From: Malachius bipustulatus
Lineage: Eukaryota; Arthropoda; Insecta; Coleoptera; Melyridae
Assembly: GCA_910589415.1 (NCBI GenBank)
Contig: OU342630.1
Location: forward strand, 4,836,001-4,900,000
DNA: 64,000 bases
Direction: 5' to 3'
Shown piece after piece: positions 11,391-22,527 of this stretch. Every line of letters begins with the position of its first letter. Position 1 is the stretch's first letter. The position numbers and the translations under genes were made by a program. Under the pieces are notes generated by a model. The model saw nothing but the letters and a program-made list of their open reading frames with translations, did no database searches and was not told where the DNA came from.

Positions 11391-11431
11391 AATCGCGTAA
11401 AGAATAGAGGTAAAGAATACGGCACATCACT
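11391..11431 (+). repeat. 41-bp direct repeat, left copy
   Basis: It begins AATCGCGTAAAGAATAGAGG and matches 14799-14839 with two differences. The pair brackets the 3.4-kb segment that holds a LINE end and a TIR element. The copies are too long for a normal target duplication, so this is probably a local duplication. Confidence 0.75.
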
Positions 11432-11521
11432 TCACTGAGCACATCACATTATTCACATTTACTGACTTGACAGTGCTGACAGCACTGACTTCAAAAAAGT
11501 CCATGTCACTCGTAAGGAATG

Positions 11522-12085
11522 AGCAATAATAATATCTCTCTTTATTGTACGTAAAATTACAACAATCATTGCATCAGTACAATAGTGTTAAATAGAGTAA
11601 AATGTCGTGAAAACAAACAACGAACTAATCCAAACAAATCGCATGCGTATTCAAAAGGTCGTACGCACGCGATTGAACAAAGAAAGCTTGAACATAGCAA
11701 AAAGTCTACATTAAAACATTAATCTATCTAAACATAGTACCTAATACTATATCGTCATATTAAGTCGAATGGGCCAGATACTAGCAAACGAAAGTATCTA
11801 TATTTTCAAGTGTTTAAGTCGGGAAGGAAGGGGGGGGGGGGGTGGAAGACAGTATGTCCATGGTAGTATATGGTTCAAGCTCTGTGAGATGTTTCCGCAG
11901 ATATAACTTGAACTGAGAGAATCTGACGGTTGAAGGGTCAAGTCGGAAATGGTTTAGGTATTTTATAGACGCGTATGTAAACGTCTTTTCAGAGGACGAG
12001 AGGTGGTGGGTTGGTAGTTTAAATAGATTGAATCGAGTATGATAGTTGTGTGAGAATCGGAAAGGATCAAGAGCAAGGATTCTGT
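11522..12085 (-). pseudogene. 3' end of a LINE (RT C-terminus plus 3' UTR)
   Basis: On the minus strand, 12060-11860 reads HNYHTRFNLFKLP, then FTYASIKYLNHF and FSQFKLYLRKHLTEL. This is the C-terminal pattern (H-Y-TR ... NxLP-like ... FKxxLRxxL) typical of CR1/L2-like LINE polymerases. It is followed by a 3' untranslated region ending in AATAAAGAGAG and a short (ATT)n tail near 11522. The 5' part is absent. A run of 13 G in plus orientation (11830-11842) lies just past the coding end. A possible target duplication GGAATGAG occurs at the tail (11517-11524) and again near 14775. Confidence 0.55.
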
Positions 12086-12141
12086 ATATAACTATAGGAT
12101 TGCTCCATTCCTATGCTACTCATGTTGTCGCGTCCCCACCA

Positions 12142-14722
12142 CTCCACGAGGCTGATGTGACGTCAGAGGAGTGCTGGGCCCGCGAACCTTGTATCTAAAG
12201 CACGTGCTGACAGTGCGGAAGTGTTGCTAAAGAGCTTTGTTTTTGTGCAAAAACCTGTGTAAAACTACAAGTGAAAGTGTCTTTGTGTTATTTTCAACCC
12301 TATTTTAATTTAGTGTGGTAAGAATAATTATTATAAAACGTTATTATAAACAGTTACATGCACACTGTGTGTAACCGATTGATATGTTCTTTTATCACCC
12401 TGTAAATTCTTCATTTATTGTGCGTTTTTACCTGATTTTTTTTTATTACTGTTGCACGTGCTGGCTGGATCATTTGTATTTTAATAGCTCTAGAATCTAC
12501 AGAAGAGGTAAAAATATAAAATAAAAGTAATTTTGCGAATATTATAGGAGGTAAATGAACATGTGACTGTTTGAATATAAGGAACAATTATTATTATATT
12601 TTTTCTGTGACGGGAGAAAAACTACACGAGCCGTAGGCGAGTATTTGAACGTTCAAGTGGATAATAGCTATTCTCCGCGAGAATAAGATACTATTTTCTC
12701 TACGACTTATAATATATCGATCTGTAATCAAAAGTATAAAATATCAACAGGTCGTTTTAAAAATTGTAGAAGACCAAAAATAAAATAAAAATTCCAATTT
12801 CATTTCGGTGCTAAATTTTATTGCAATGACATAATAATAGTTTATAATATAATGATTGTTTGTAGCGCATCTTGAAAAGTAACTTATAAAAATAATAGGT
12901 ACTCGTAGATAGAAAATTGTTTAGAAAGTGTTTGTGCGCATTATGGAATTTTATTATGTATTTTTATAAATTTTTAAAACTTTGTAGGTTTTTTTAATCA
13001 CCTACCTACCCACCAAACTTATAAATCACAGTAGTACCTAACTACAAATAATATAGGTAAGTAACTGATGGTTATCACCAAATTATATTTAATTAAGTAT
13101 GATCTTGCAGTCAGTATTATGATGAAGTCGGCAGGAACTTTTCAAATAACTTTCCTTAATTAAAAAACTCAAAAATAAACTAGATACAGACTTTGCAGAA
13201 GCTAAAAAAATTAAAGTCCAGACCTATAGTATAAATTCAACTATACAGGGTGCATCATATATCCTTCTTTGTATTGCTATCTCGTAAACGCTAACATACA
13301 GGATCAGTTAAATTAGAGTGGAAGATGCTAAATTTGATGATTAATAAGAATCTGAACTTTTTTTTTATTTTCCGTCGGTGCTGAAATATCCCGAAAAAAC
13401 TGAAAAATCGAGATTTCTTTTTTTTGGAATATCTTTCTTGCTATTGATGGAAATGAATAAATAATTTTTTGTAGGCTTACATAAGTCGCCATCTGACGTT
13501 TAAAGCCATTTTCAAAACCGACTAATAAATAAATAAATAAACAAGGGCAGAGTTTTCAGTTAACTTTCGTTTTTCTTATGGCCGCCATATTATTTTTTTA
13601 TGTCGTTCGATATAAAAACATAATAGAAACCAAATATAAATATACATTAAAAAAAAAATTTCAAAAATTTTATTATTTTTTCGAAGAAAAACAAAAAAAA
13701 AGTCGCTGAAATAAGTCAATATGAAGTCATACTGCTTGCCTTATGGTTTTTTTAATTTCTCTGTGATATTCGGTCAAAAAAGTTTTTGAAAAAAAAGAAC
13801 AAAAATTTTTGAAATTTATTTTTTGAAGTTTTTGTTTTTCATTATTTTTTTCATACCGAACGACATAAAAAAACAATATGGCGGCCATAAGAAAAACAAA
13901 AGTTGACAATGAAAACTCTTGGGATCTAGTCGGCTTTGAAAATGTTTGAAACGTCAGATCGGTAGCTCTTGGCGACTTATGTAAGCCTACAAAAAACTAT
14001 TTATAAATTTACAATAATAAAAAAGATATGACGAAAATAAGAAATTTCCATATTTAAGTTTTTTCAGGATATTTCAGGAATGGTAACAGATATCTTGTAT
14101 GACTTGACGGATTAGAGATGACCATAAAATTGCGCATCTTTTCTCTAATTTAACCGACCCTGCATCTCTTATCAGTGTTCAGGAGATAGAAATATAGAGG
14201 ATATATGGTGCACCCTGTATACATACTTTGCCAAACTGATTTTGGTAAACAATAAAAAAATCGAATACCTACCTAAAATCGGTTACCTAGGAAACAAAAT
14301 CAAAATAACACATATTTTAAGTGGAAAGTTTTTAGAAATAAATTTCAATTAAGTATTAATATCGCTAGCTTTGAATTGTTATTACAGACTTTTACTGGCC
14401 TAGAAAGACTTCCCAAAGAATTTCCCAAAAATATGCAACAATTAGGTAGGCACACTAAATACATACCTACATCTCTCGGGAAATAAATAAACTGTTGACT
14501 TCAGTTGCCTATAAAATTAAATTTCAGATAAAATGTAACGTGTTACCGTCTGCGATGCAAACAATAATAATCGAGGAATTAGTTTCAGACCTTTATTTAT
14601 ATTGACTAAAAAGTAAAAAAAGTCCAACAGATTCACAAAATGACTAATAAAATACACCGCAGCAATGCTTGAAATATGTAACCAGCACTTCCGTGACGTC
14701 ACTCACCCCCACTCCGTTGGAG
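12142..14722. mobile_element. decayed TIR transposon with TGACGTCA-containing ends
   Basis: Diverged inverted arms of about 40 bp face each other at 12142-12177 and 14682-14722. Both contain GTGACGTCA and AGTGCTGG. The interior is AT-rich without a transposase frame and holds the fold-back at 13246-14217. The sequence near 12600-12720, with CGAGCCGTAGGCGAGT, resembles a hairpin family also seen near 55670. No clear target duplication was found. Confidence 0.45.
13246..14217. mobile_element. CAGGGTG fold-back element (group 2)
   Basis: TA precedes CAGGGTGCATC at 13246 and follows CACCCTG ending at 14217. The two halves fold back on each other over almost the full 972 bp: GTAGGCTTACATAAG and TATGGCCGCCATA-type blocks occur in both arms. 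The TA duplication and CAGGGTG ends match the DD41D element at 26668-29608. It is closely related in its interior to 34805-36405. No coding capacity. Confidence 0.85.
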
Positions 14723-14798
14723 AAACTTTCATCGGATCGAGCTATCCTACACTTACACTATACAGAATCCTTGAGGAATGAGTTGTTTATCCGTAATC

Positions 14799-14839
14799 AA
14801 TCGCGTAAAGAATAGAGGTAAACAATACGGCACATCACT
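14799..14839 (+). repeat. 41-bp direct repeat, right copy
   Basis: Partner of 11391-11431; it differs at two adjacent positions in the middle. Confidence 0.75.
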
Positions 14840-15116
14840 GGTCAGTCCTTAGGCAAGGCTTTTAGGGTTAGTCAGTGCCGTGAGTCAGTGGTCAGTATTG
14901 TCAGTGGTCATCAGTGTCATCAGCATCACATGTTTTACAAAAGTTGTAGGTTGTAGCTTGTAGCACTTGTAGCGTCTAGCGTTGTTTTGTTTTGTTTATT
15001 GTTTTCCTTGTTTTCTATGAAATGAAATAAATGAAAATGAAATAATAGGAATAGGAATAGGGCATGGGCAGGCACGCATAGGGCAAGACTGGCAAGGCAA
15101 GAGGAGAGGAAGCTGG

Positions 15117-15905
15117 TTAATGTTAAGCGATATACCTGCCTATTGCAAATTTTCCGAAAACTGGAAATTTTGTGAAAACAGTGTGACAGGTCAAAGAAAA
15201 ATACCTCGTGAAAACAAAAAGTGGAAATTGCTTCCAATATCATGCAAAATGATCCTCACATATCAGTTGTTCATCATCCAGCATCTACATCAGCAAATTG
15301 ATGTTTCTGCAGCAACCTACCACAGGCTAGTTGGAAAGATGCTCACTTGTATCCTTATCGACTGACGGTTGTGCATGAGTTGTTACATCCAGACATTCTC
15401 GAGAGGCTAGATAATTGGCGATGGTTCTCGCAACATTTGCAAGACAATGAAGAGGTATTCAGAAAGACTTTCTTCGCAGATGAAGCATGGTGTCAAAGAT
15501 CGGGATATGACAAGTCCCAAAATTAATCAAATTACAGTTTATGATTTGCTGAAAATCCGCATGTGTTTATTGACAAGCCACTTCATCCTCAGAAAGTTGA
15601 TGTTCAGTTGGCAGCAATTAGTGCTAGGCGATTAATCCAGCCAATCTTTTTTAAGGGAACATGAGTGCTGTGCGGTGCCAGGAAGAAACTCTTGAAACAT
15701 TTTTGAACTAGCTGCATGATGACGAAGAATATTTTCATCAGGACGGTGCACGACCCCCTATCAAAACACTCGACACTGAGGGAGCATTTTGACATTCAAA
15801 TTATCAGTCGTAATACAGCCATAACATCACCAGCCAGATCCTGCCTACCTCACGTAAGTAATATGACGTATTTTTATGGCCTTACATTAACATTCCTAAT
15901 ACTAC
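15117..15905 (+). pseudogene. mariner-like (DUF4817-type) transposase remnant
   Basis: Across several frames the plus strand shows the family order: a GQRKIPRENKK-like linker, the second HTH with QIDVSAATYHRL and LYPYRLTVVHEL, the first catalytic Asp in FFADEAWCQRSG, NPHVFIDKPLHPQKVDVQ, the second Asp in EYFHQDGARP, and a damaged PARS-LP region where the third Asp should lie. Such enzymes cut and paste at TA sites. Stops and frameshifts are frequent and the C-terminus is lost where the fold-back at 15982 begins. It is related to the remnant at 22528-24752. Confidence 0.8.
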
Positions 15906-16329
15906 CAGGTGAAATTTAAAACACCAAGTACCAGGTAGGGTCCAAATGGACTCCAAGCTTTTTTTTCGGTCACTAAGTTTACAGGTGTCCCAGCTCATTC
16001 AAAGCGGTCTCTGTAGGCCAAACGATGGATTTTTTCAAAAAAAAAAATTGAAAATTGAAGTACAGGATCACAATGGCCATAATTTAAAATGATTTTGCAG
16101 TAGGTATACAGAGTTTCCAATATGACAGTGGCATATCAAAGTTGTTTTTTTTATAATATGGAATGCTCCTATGTTATTGTATTTTTAGATTGAGTGAGAA
16201 GAAAAAATAAGATTGGTTTGTACAGTTGGTGTTTAAATTGAGAAGTTTGTGAGTTATAAACAAGTGAAAATTGAAATTTTCAAAGTTCAAGATAAGGCAA
16301 AATGGCATATATGTTCCTATAATAACTTT

Positions 16330-16814
16330 GGTATAACTGCTTTTCAGCTTTCCAATGATACCCCTCACCAGCCCATTCCACTTTTTCCACTTGCGTCGCT
16401 CTCAGCGTTGCCGTACGCAACTCGTTACAAATAATATTTTAATAAACACTTATTTGCTGCATTAAGTCAGGTCTTTGGTCAGGGTAGGGTTTTTTTCCTT
16501 TAAATGTCTCTAAAATGAAAAAACCTACCCTCACCAAAGACCTGACTTACCGAGCGTTATCGTCTCAATAATAATTAATTTTAACGAGAATGCCGGCCGG
16601 ACCTAGTAGTAATATTTTTATTTGCAATACGTAATCGTATACGTAAACAGATGAGTTGCAGTTTCCTTGGCCAGAGCAGCAGCTGTTTGTCTGAGATTGT
16701 CGGCAGAACGTAGTAAATGAACGGCAACGCTGAGAGGAGTCAGCCGGTCGCAAGTAGACAACATGTAGTGGGAGTAATAGAGGGATTATTGGAAAGCTAA
16801 AAAGCAGTTATACC
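16330..16814. mobile_element. TIR element, GGTATAACTGC ends, 8-bp TSD
   Basis: The ends GGTATAACTGCTTTTCAGC and its complement (with one extra A) are inverted. The inner arms extend with GATACCCCT and CAGCGTTGCCG blocks. The flanking ATAACTTT and TTAACTTT agree at 7 of 8 positions and correspond to uninterrupted sequence in the related fold-back at 41040. The superfamily is uncertain. It holds a hairpin element at 16463-16549. Confidence 0.7.
16463..16549. mobile_element. 87-bp hairpin miniature element
   Basis: TAAGTCAGGTCTTTGGTCAG at one end is matched, with one change, by the complement ending in CCTGACTTA. The arms continue as AGGGTAGG and CCTACCCT, leaving a loop of about 30 bases. No coding capacity. 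Confidence 0.75.
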
Positions 16815-16978
16815 TTAACTTTTCATGTACTGTCTTATGATGTAAATAAAATGTTTATACAGGGTGATAAAAATTTTTTTAAAATTTGAGATTTCTCCAC
16901 GCGTCGTCAAATAAAAAAACAAAAAAAGAAAGAAAGTACTATTGTTTCTATACCATAAGATAGTACATAAAAAGTTAA

Positions 16979-17578
16979 GGTAAATATTTACATCCACGTG
17001 TCCTAAGTTCCATCAATTTTTTCGGGACCGAGGAGCAAGATACGGGTGCTGCATGGGTAGGAAGCTAAAAACAGCCACTGCAAACTAATGTTAACGTCAC
17101 ATCACAACTAAGGGGTCTTTGATACTATGGTCGATTTGCTTTTTTTTTCTTCACTTTCAGGGCAAGGAATATCTTCGAAATTAACAGGATCACAATTATT
17201 ATTTTATTATTTGCATTTATTTTGCATTTACATTCCAAAAAGCCATACATCAGTCCCTATAGTCTGGATACGATATGTGAGTGCTAATATCCGTGCGGAT
17301 CCTGCTCTGTGTACCATGCCGGTCGCATCCGTCAGTTCCGCCACGCTACGATGCAGTGAATTCAACACTACTAGTGCTAGTGTTTATTATGTATTATAGG
17401 CGTTGTTAGCCAGAACCGGACATCCTAGACCGATTTTTAGTGCTTTTTTTATTTTTTTTTTGCTAACCTAGCTTTCAAGGCAAATGAATACCTTCCTGGT
17501 CTTACTATAAGTATGTCCTCCACCCCTATAATAGGTGTAATAATGAAACTGTAGGATACCCAGATGTAAATAATCACC
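16979..17578. mobile_element. TIR element, GGTAAATATTTACATC ends
   Basis: About 25 bases at each end are inverted (ATTTACAT core, then GTGTCC or GTATCC). The flanks AAAGTTAA and AAACTTAA agree at 7 of 8 positions, so an 8-bp target duplication is likely. The right copy of that duplication contains the TTAA used by the next element. No transposase frame. Confidence 0.6.
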
Positions 17579-17586
17579 AAACTTAA

Positions 17587-18469
17587 CACATTCGCTGCCA
17601 TGGCGGACACCGGTGTCCGCTGTTATAAGGCCGTACTACGCCAGAGAGAACACCGGTGTCCGCCCGATGCTTTTTGATATTATAACTTAACAGCAAATGC
17701 TAAAATTACAAGCAATGAGACTGTGTCCGCTGTGGCATGGACGCATCTCTCGCCACCCATGGTTTCTGAATTCCCCCCTCCCATTAGATTTTATACGTGT
17801 GTCCGCTTTGGCGCTGAGCTTAGGTGATAACTAACACTGGAATCTACCCGCCGTGGCGGACACGCAATAATGATAATATAGTTTACTGCCTACACCACTT
17901 ATTGAAATTTTCAAATAGTTCCTTAGATAGGTAGTTTAGGTACTTTTTTCATAGCATTATTATGATTGACAACAAAAAAAAACTTTATTCAATAAGAAAA
18001 AATATAAAATAATCAATTAATTCAAACTACATTATGTAAGACTACACAATCTTGTGGTAAGATTTAAAACAATCCATGCAAAATCTAGGTTGCATTGGAC
18101 AATCCATGCAATACGTGGTCACTTTCCTGACTTTGTTTTTAGTTATTTCATTTTTATTTTCTTTTGATAACATCCTTTACAACATGCAGTGTCCGCCAGA
18201 ACAAGCGTGTCCGCTGAGGCGTGACCGCTCTGGCGTGGTATAGAAATATTTTGTGTCCGCTGTGGCATATATGATTCCTGAAGGCGTAAAATATTTCTGA
18301 GCGCCGTAGAGGACATCGGTGTCCGCTAGGCATTTTTGAAAATAACTTAGAAGTGGATAATCAGATTCCAAAAAAGTAAACACATTTCAAAATGATTTTT
18401 CATGACTGATAACCTGCCAGTCATGGCCTGTAGGAGCATTTTTATGATTTTAGCTTGGCAGGGAATGTG
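17587..18469. mobile_element. piggyBac-like miniature element with iterated TGTCCGC motif
   Basis: TTAA precedes CACATTCGCTGCCA, and the right end reads TGGCAGGGAATGTG followed by TTAT, a near copy. TTAA targeting and a CAC/GTG-ended inverted repeat suggest piggyBac. Inside both ends a motif around TGGCGGACACCGGTGTCCGC, itself palindromic, is repeated at least ten times in variants, leaving the middle AT-rich. No coding capacity. Confidence 0.65.
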
Positions 18470-18879
18470 TTATAATAGGGAAATGTAAACTGTTTTTTTC
18501 TCTATCTTGAGCCGTTTTCGTTGTACAGGGCCTTGAACTCAGAAATATCGATTTTCTCTTGTTTACAACTCCTAAACTTCTCAATTTAAACACAAACTCA
18601 AAAAACCAATCTTATTTTTTCTTCTCGGACAATCTAAAAATGCAATAACATAGAATTCCATTTGAAAAAACATAACTTTGATATGCCACTCTCATATGGA
18701 ACCTGTATAGTCCAAAATAATTTTAAATAATGGTCATTGTGATCCTGTACTTGAATTTGCAAAATTTGTTTTGAAAAAATCCATCGTTTGGCCTATAGAG
18801 ACCGCTTCGAATGAGCTGGGACACCCTGCACACTTCATAGTATAGTATATTATTTTTCAGTTGCATACCCAATAATTGG

Positions 18880-19131
18880 AGCATTGGCCGGAGTAACGTT
18901 GTAACTTACATTTTTAGTTTTTTACACGAGACTTAATGTATCTTGCAACGTTATTGAATGGAAAGTTTTCATTTGGCGTTTCTTAAAGTAGTATTTCCAA
19001 TAATATGATTTACATTAATTTATATAACAATTATTGCTTTGTTAAAGGCATTCTGCCCGTATAAACCTACTAAAATGAAAAAAATCGCATCAAAAAACTA
19101 TGTAAGTTACCACGTTACTCCGGCCAATGCT
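18880..19131. mobile_element. 252-bp MITE, AGCATTGGCCGG ends
   Basis: AGCATTGGCCGGAGTAACG at the left is exactly complementary to the right end, and the arms continue with GTAACTTACAT after a 2-base difference. The interior is AT-rich. No clear target duplication was found; the flanks AATAATT are themselves inverted. Confidence 0.75.
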
Positions 19132-19666
19132 ACAATAATTATTGTTACAAGGCAAAAAATAATATATTGAAAATACATCGAATTTATTGGAAAAATTGAG
19201 TTTATTACAAAAATAAAAATAATCATACATTGCATACCAATTACTCGCAATTTTTGCTCTATAATTTTGTTGAGCCTTGATGTTTGCGTGCTCATGCTTA
19301 TAATATAGGGTGTTCGAAAACGAATCCGTTTTGGAGTAGGCCCTGACAAAATGAGGTTTGTCTTAGCTTAATCCAGTCTTTGCTTAATCCAGTCTTTACA
19401 ACTGGCAGCTCTTGATTTTTTTTAGGTTAGGACAGCTGTCAAAACATTCAAGGTCAAAACAACATAAAATAAACACTCACTTTATCGACATTTTTATAAA
19501 ACACGTAAATAAAATCAACAATTAATTAATTTAAGGATTCTCCTGGACACATATTGATACTCATATTAATACAGTTTCTCGCACTCCACTAAAGGCACTC
19601 TGTAATTGTTCGAATATCGGATAACTTCTGGGGTATCGGTATATTACAACAGATAGTCGATGACTA

Positions 19667-21605
19667 TAGTTCAGTTCCGAATCCTAAGATACCTTATCAG
19701 TTTTTCCAGCTAGAGAGCTGAGGGGAATAAACTTAAGGGGAAAGCAGATGTCAGTGGTGCACGACTTACCAATTTTAAAGGGGCTCTTCTTCTGAACTTG
19801 ATGTCGAAATGTCACTGTCACTATTACTGTCCATATCAGGGTTAATTTGAACTATAAGTGGTTGTACTAGGCATTCAACGCAGGTGTCCAAATCCCACAT
19901 TTTTATTTCTTCTCCTTCTACATGTCGTATAAAACTACGCCGTATGTCCGTGGTTATATGCGAAACCGCTTCTTCTAAAAGCTTCTTCACATCGCACAGC
20001 TTAAAACTAGAATTTCTACGAGCCACTGAACCTTTAGTTTGAGCCCAAACAAGTTCAATGGGGTTTAATTCGCAGTGATACGGCGGAATTCTCAACACTG
20101 TCACACCGTGCTCTCGTATCATTTCGTCAACCACATACTTAATATACATGGGTCTGTGCTTGAGCACTATTTCCAATAATTTTAAGCATATTTCCATCAT
20201 GAGGCAGTTTCTTTGAATTCAGCCACTCTATTATATCTGCTTTCCGCCACGCTGAAGTTGGTATTTTTTACACTCGACGACTGCGATAAGGGGCATTGTC
20301 GAGGACAATCACAGAACCAGGCTCAACAAGCAACAATATGGAGGAAAACTATCGTTCAAAAACTTTTGCTTTCATGTCCTCATGATAGTCTCCCGTCTTT
20401 CGCGATTCAAATACATTAAGGCCACCTTTTGAAAAACAAGAATCAAAACAATGTGGGTAATGATCAGTCTTAGGCCTTTGCCCGATGGAGATTTTAATCC
20501 CGGAGAAAAACCCTCAAAAAACGCTTGACGTGAACTTTCAATGTTGAAGTCTTGCCAGACTTTCGACACTGTGTGGCCTTCATTCAGCCACGTTTCATCA
20601 GTGTAATATATTTTTCTTTGTGATTGTCGATGCTCTCGAATTTCATTCAAAAATTTTCTGCGCCACAAAACAATTTAATTTCTTTCAATTAAAATGCTCT
20701 TTCGGTTTCTTTTCTGGTAGCGGATGTTCATTTCGCATAAAGTTCGAATTAGTACTCGACGAGATATCTTTGGCAGACTTTCATCGTTGTGCAGCTCTGC
20801 TAGAATTTTACTTAAAGTAGGATTTCATTTATAAAAAATGCGGCATGAAATTTTCGACGAATAGCATACTTCACGTCATCATCGAGTATGATTCTCTTCC
20901 GACCAGAAGTTCCATCTTTATTTGGTTTCTCAATATTGGGATTCTTGATAACTCTGAAGACCGTACAAACAGAAACATTGGTTAAACTAGCACACAAAGT
21001 AACTACCTCTTTCACTAGCATATCCGGGTACCTATCCAAGACCCTTATACACATTATTCACCATTACACGCTCTTCTTGCTTTAGAACGTGGCGTTTTTT
21101 CGATTCTGACGCACTAGAATTTTCTGCAAATTTCATTTTGTAAAAATCGAGAATAAGACACTTGGATATTTTACAGGATAAGCTACCGGGTGAAACTATT
21201 ATCCTATAGGTATTTCAATTATCCAGCTATTTACTTCCTTAATAATTATGTATAATTAGGTATTATATCATCGAGTCATTTAAAACTTGGATCATGAAAA
21301 GAAGCAAGTGAGGCAATTTACGTTTATAAATTGCCAAAGCAAAAGACTGTGCCCGCCTATGGCAGGTAAATCACACTTCACAATTTTTGCCTCCAATATT
21401 TAATAAAACAATAAATTTCGAGGCAGAAATGCATAAAAGATAAGCGCGATCAGATAAGAAGACAGATGTTCCGGGTGATTCGTGTAAAACTATAAAATTT
21501 AGTTTGTTCCGTACACTTTTAAATACGACTTCTTTGAGTCACCTATATAAACATGAAATTTGATTGCAAATCTGATAAGGTATCTTCCGATTCGAAACCG
21601 AACTA
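19667..21605. mobile_element. IS630/Tc1-like element with its own broken transposase
   Basis: The inverted ends TAGTTCAGTTCCGAATC and GATTCGAAACCGAACTA are followed inward by AAGATACCTTATCAG and its complement. TA flanks both sides. The element sits inside 19306-24951 and carries a minus-strand transposase pseudogene. Confidence 0.8.
19775..21130 (-). pseudogene. IS630/Tc1-like DDE transposase, frameshifted
   Basis: Read on the minus strand: an N-terminal helix-turn-helix part (21054-20812, SLTNVSVCTVFRVIKN and GTSGRKRIILDDD), then FLNEIREHRQ with the first catalytic residue in YYTDETWLNEGH (about 20600). The second lies in GSVIVLDNAPYR (about 20290, in another frame), and the last in YHCELNPIELVWAQTKG (about 20060). 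The protein ends in an acidic tail (20200-19775). All three acidic catalytic positions are visible, but at least three frame breaks separate them. It would have bound the element's ends and moved it to TA sites. Confidence 0.8.
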
Positions 21606-22297
21606 TAGTCTATTTGACTTTTTACTTTCAAAGTTTCTATTTCTACTACGATTGTGATGCGCTGTCACGGCAACGTCCTGTAACTGTGATTTATTTGACC
21701 GTTATTTCAAAATAACTGTAGTTTTATTATGGGTAGTTAGTTATAAGTGATGAATCGTCAGAATTTCGTCCCTGAGTCTTAATATTTCACACTAAGCGAC
21801 AAATACTCTGAAGTAGTGTTTTTTGCACTCGTAATAAAGAATCGACGTATCGTCGAGATTTTGATGCTCGGTTGGCGCATCACTAGGAGCAGCGCCGAAG
21901 AAAGTGACTGAACTGACGTTCATTTCAATGCAGTTAAACATTTAAAGGATAATAATAATAATAATTAATTTAGTTTATTTTATTGAACAGGGAATAATGG
22001 ACATTGGTCATGGAAAACAATAATTATTTCGTGCCTACCCACGTTTGATTATTTTATATTGTTTGAATTCATTACCTTCAATTATAAAATTATAAAAATA
22101 CTATTTAAGTTAGAACAAAAAACGTTTCTAGTTGAAAATTATTTTCTAAATGGATGGAATTTGGATCTATTAAAACTATATTAAAAAATTGATAGATGTT
22201 GTCTCGAGGTCACTGGTAACCGGTTGAATTATATTCCATATAAGGTTTTCGATTCATACAGCGATTCATATCCTTCCGGACTCTCCAATATAGTACA

Positions 22298-22330
22298 CTG
22301 ACGAGGTCTAATGAGACCGAAACGGCCGTC
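22298..22330 (+). ncRNA. hammerhead ribozyme motif
   Basis: The two conserved core boxes are present and correctly joined: CUGACGA (22298-22304), a perfect 5-bp stem II GGUCU/AGACC with a 4-base loop (22305-22318), then GAAA (22319-22322). A very short stem III follows (C323-G328, G324-C327, with A322 pairing U329), and cleavage is predicted after C22330. Helix I is imperfect: 22292-22296 can pair with 22332-22336, with an A-C mismatch next to the core. Tiny stem III variants of this type are known from Penelope-like and other retroelement-borne hammerheads. Activity is not shown. Confidence 0.6.
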
Positions 22331-22527
22331 CGTGCTTTTGGTAGTCTAGTTGGATGTGTGTTGCTGTCTGAGTCGAAACTCTTTATTTGGGTTCTCGGGC
22401 GCTCCAGACTTGACAACTGTCAGGACGATGGGTTAAAACCCGACTCCAATACGACATGCTATTAATTGTCTTTATACTCATTAAGACCTACCTACCTACG
22501 GTGTTGTTGTCTATTAAAACTGCCTAA

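Larger units (their letters stand above)
15982..18828. mobile_element. CAGGGTG fold-back element (group 1) broken by nested insertions
   Basis: The left end CAGGTGTCCCAGCTCATTC and right end GAGCTGGGACACCCTG are complementary and match the element at 41040-41918 along both arms. The right flank has CA where TA is expected, and the left end has lost one G. The arms are interrupted by elements at 16330-16814, 16979-17578 and 17587-18469. No coding capacity. Confidence 0.85.

Noticed and set aside
22200..22460. tRNA-derived SINE
   Set aside because: I looked for A-box and B-box promoter motifs around the hammerhead and found none in proper spacing.
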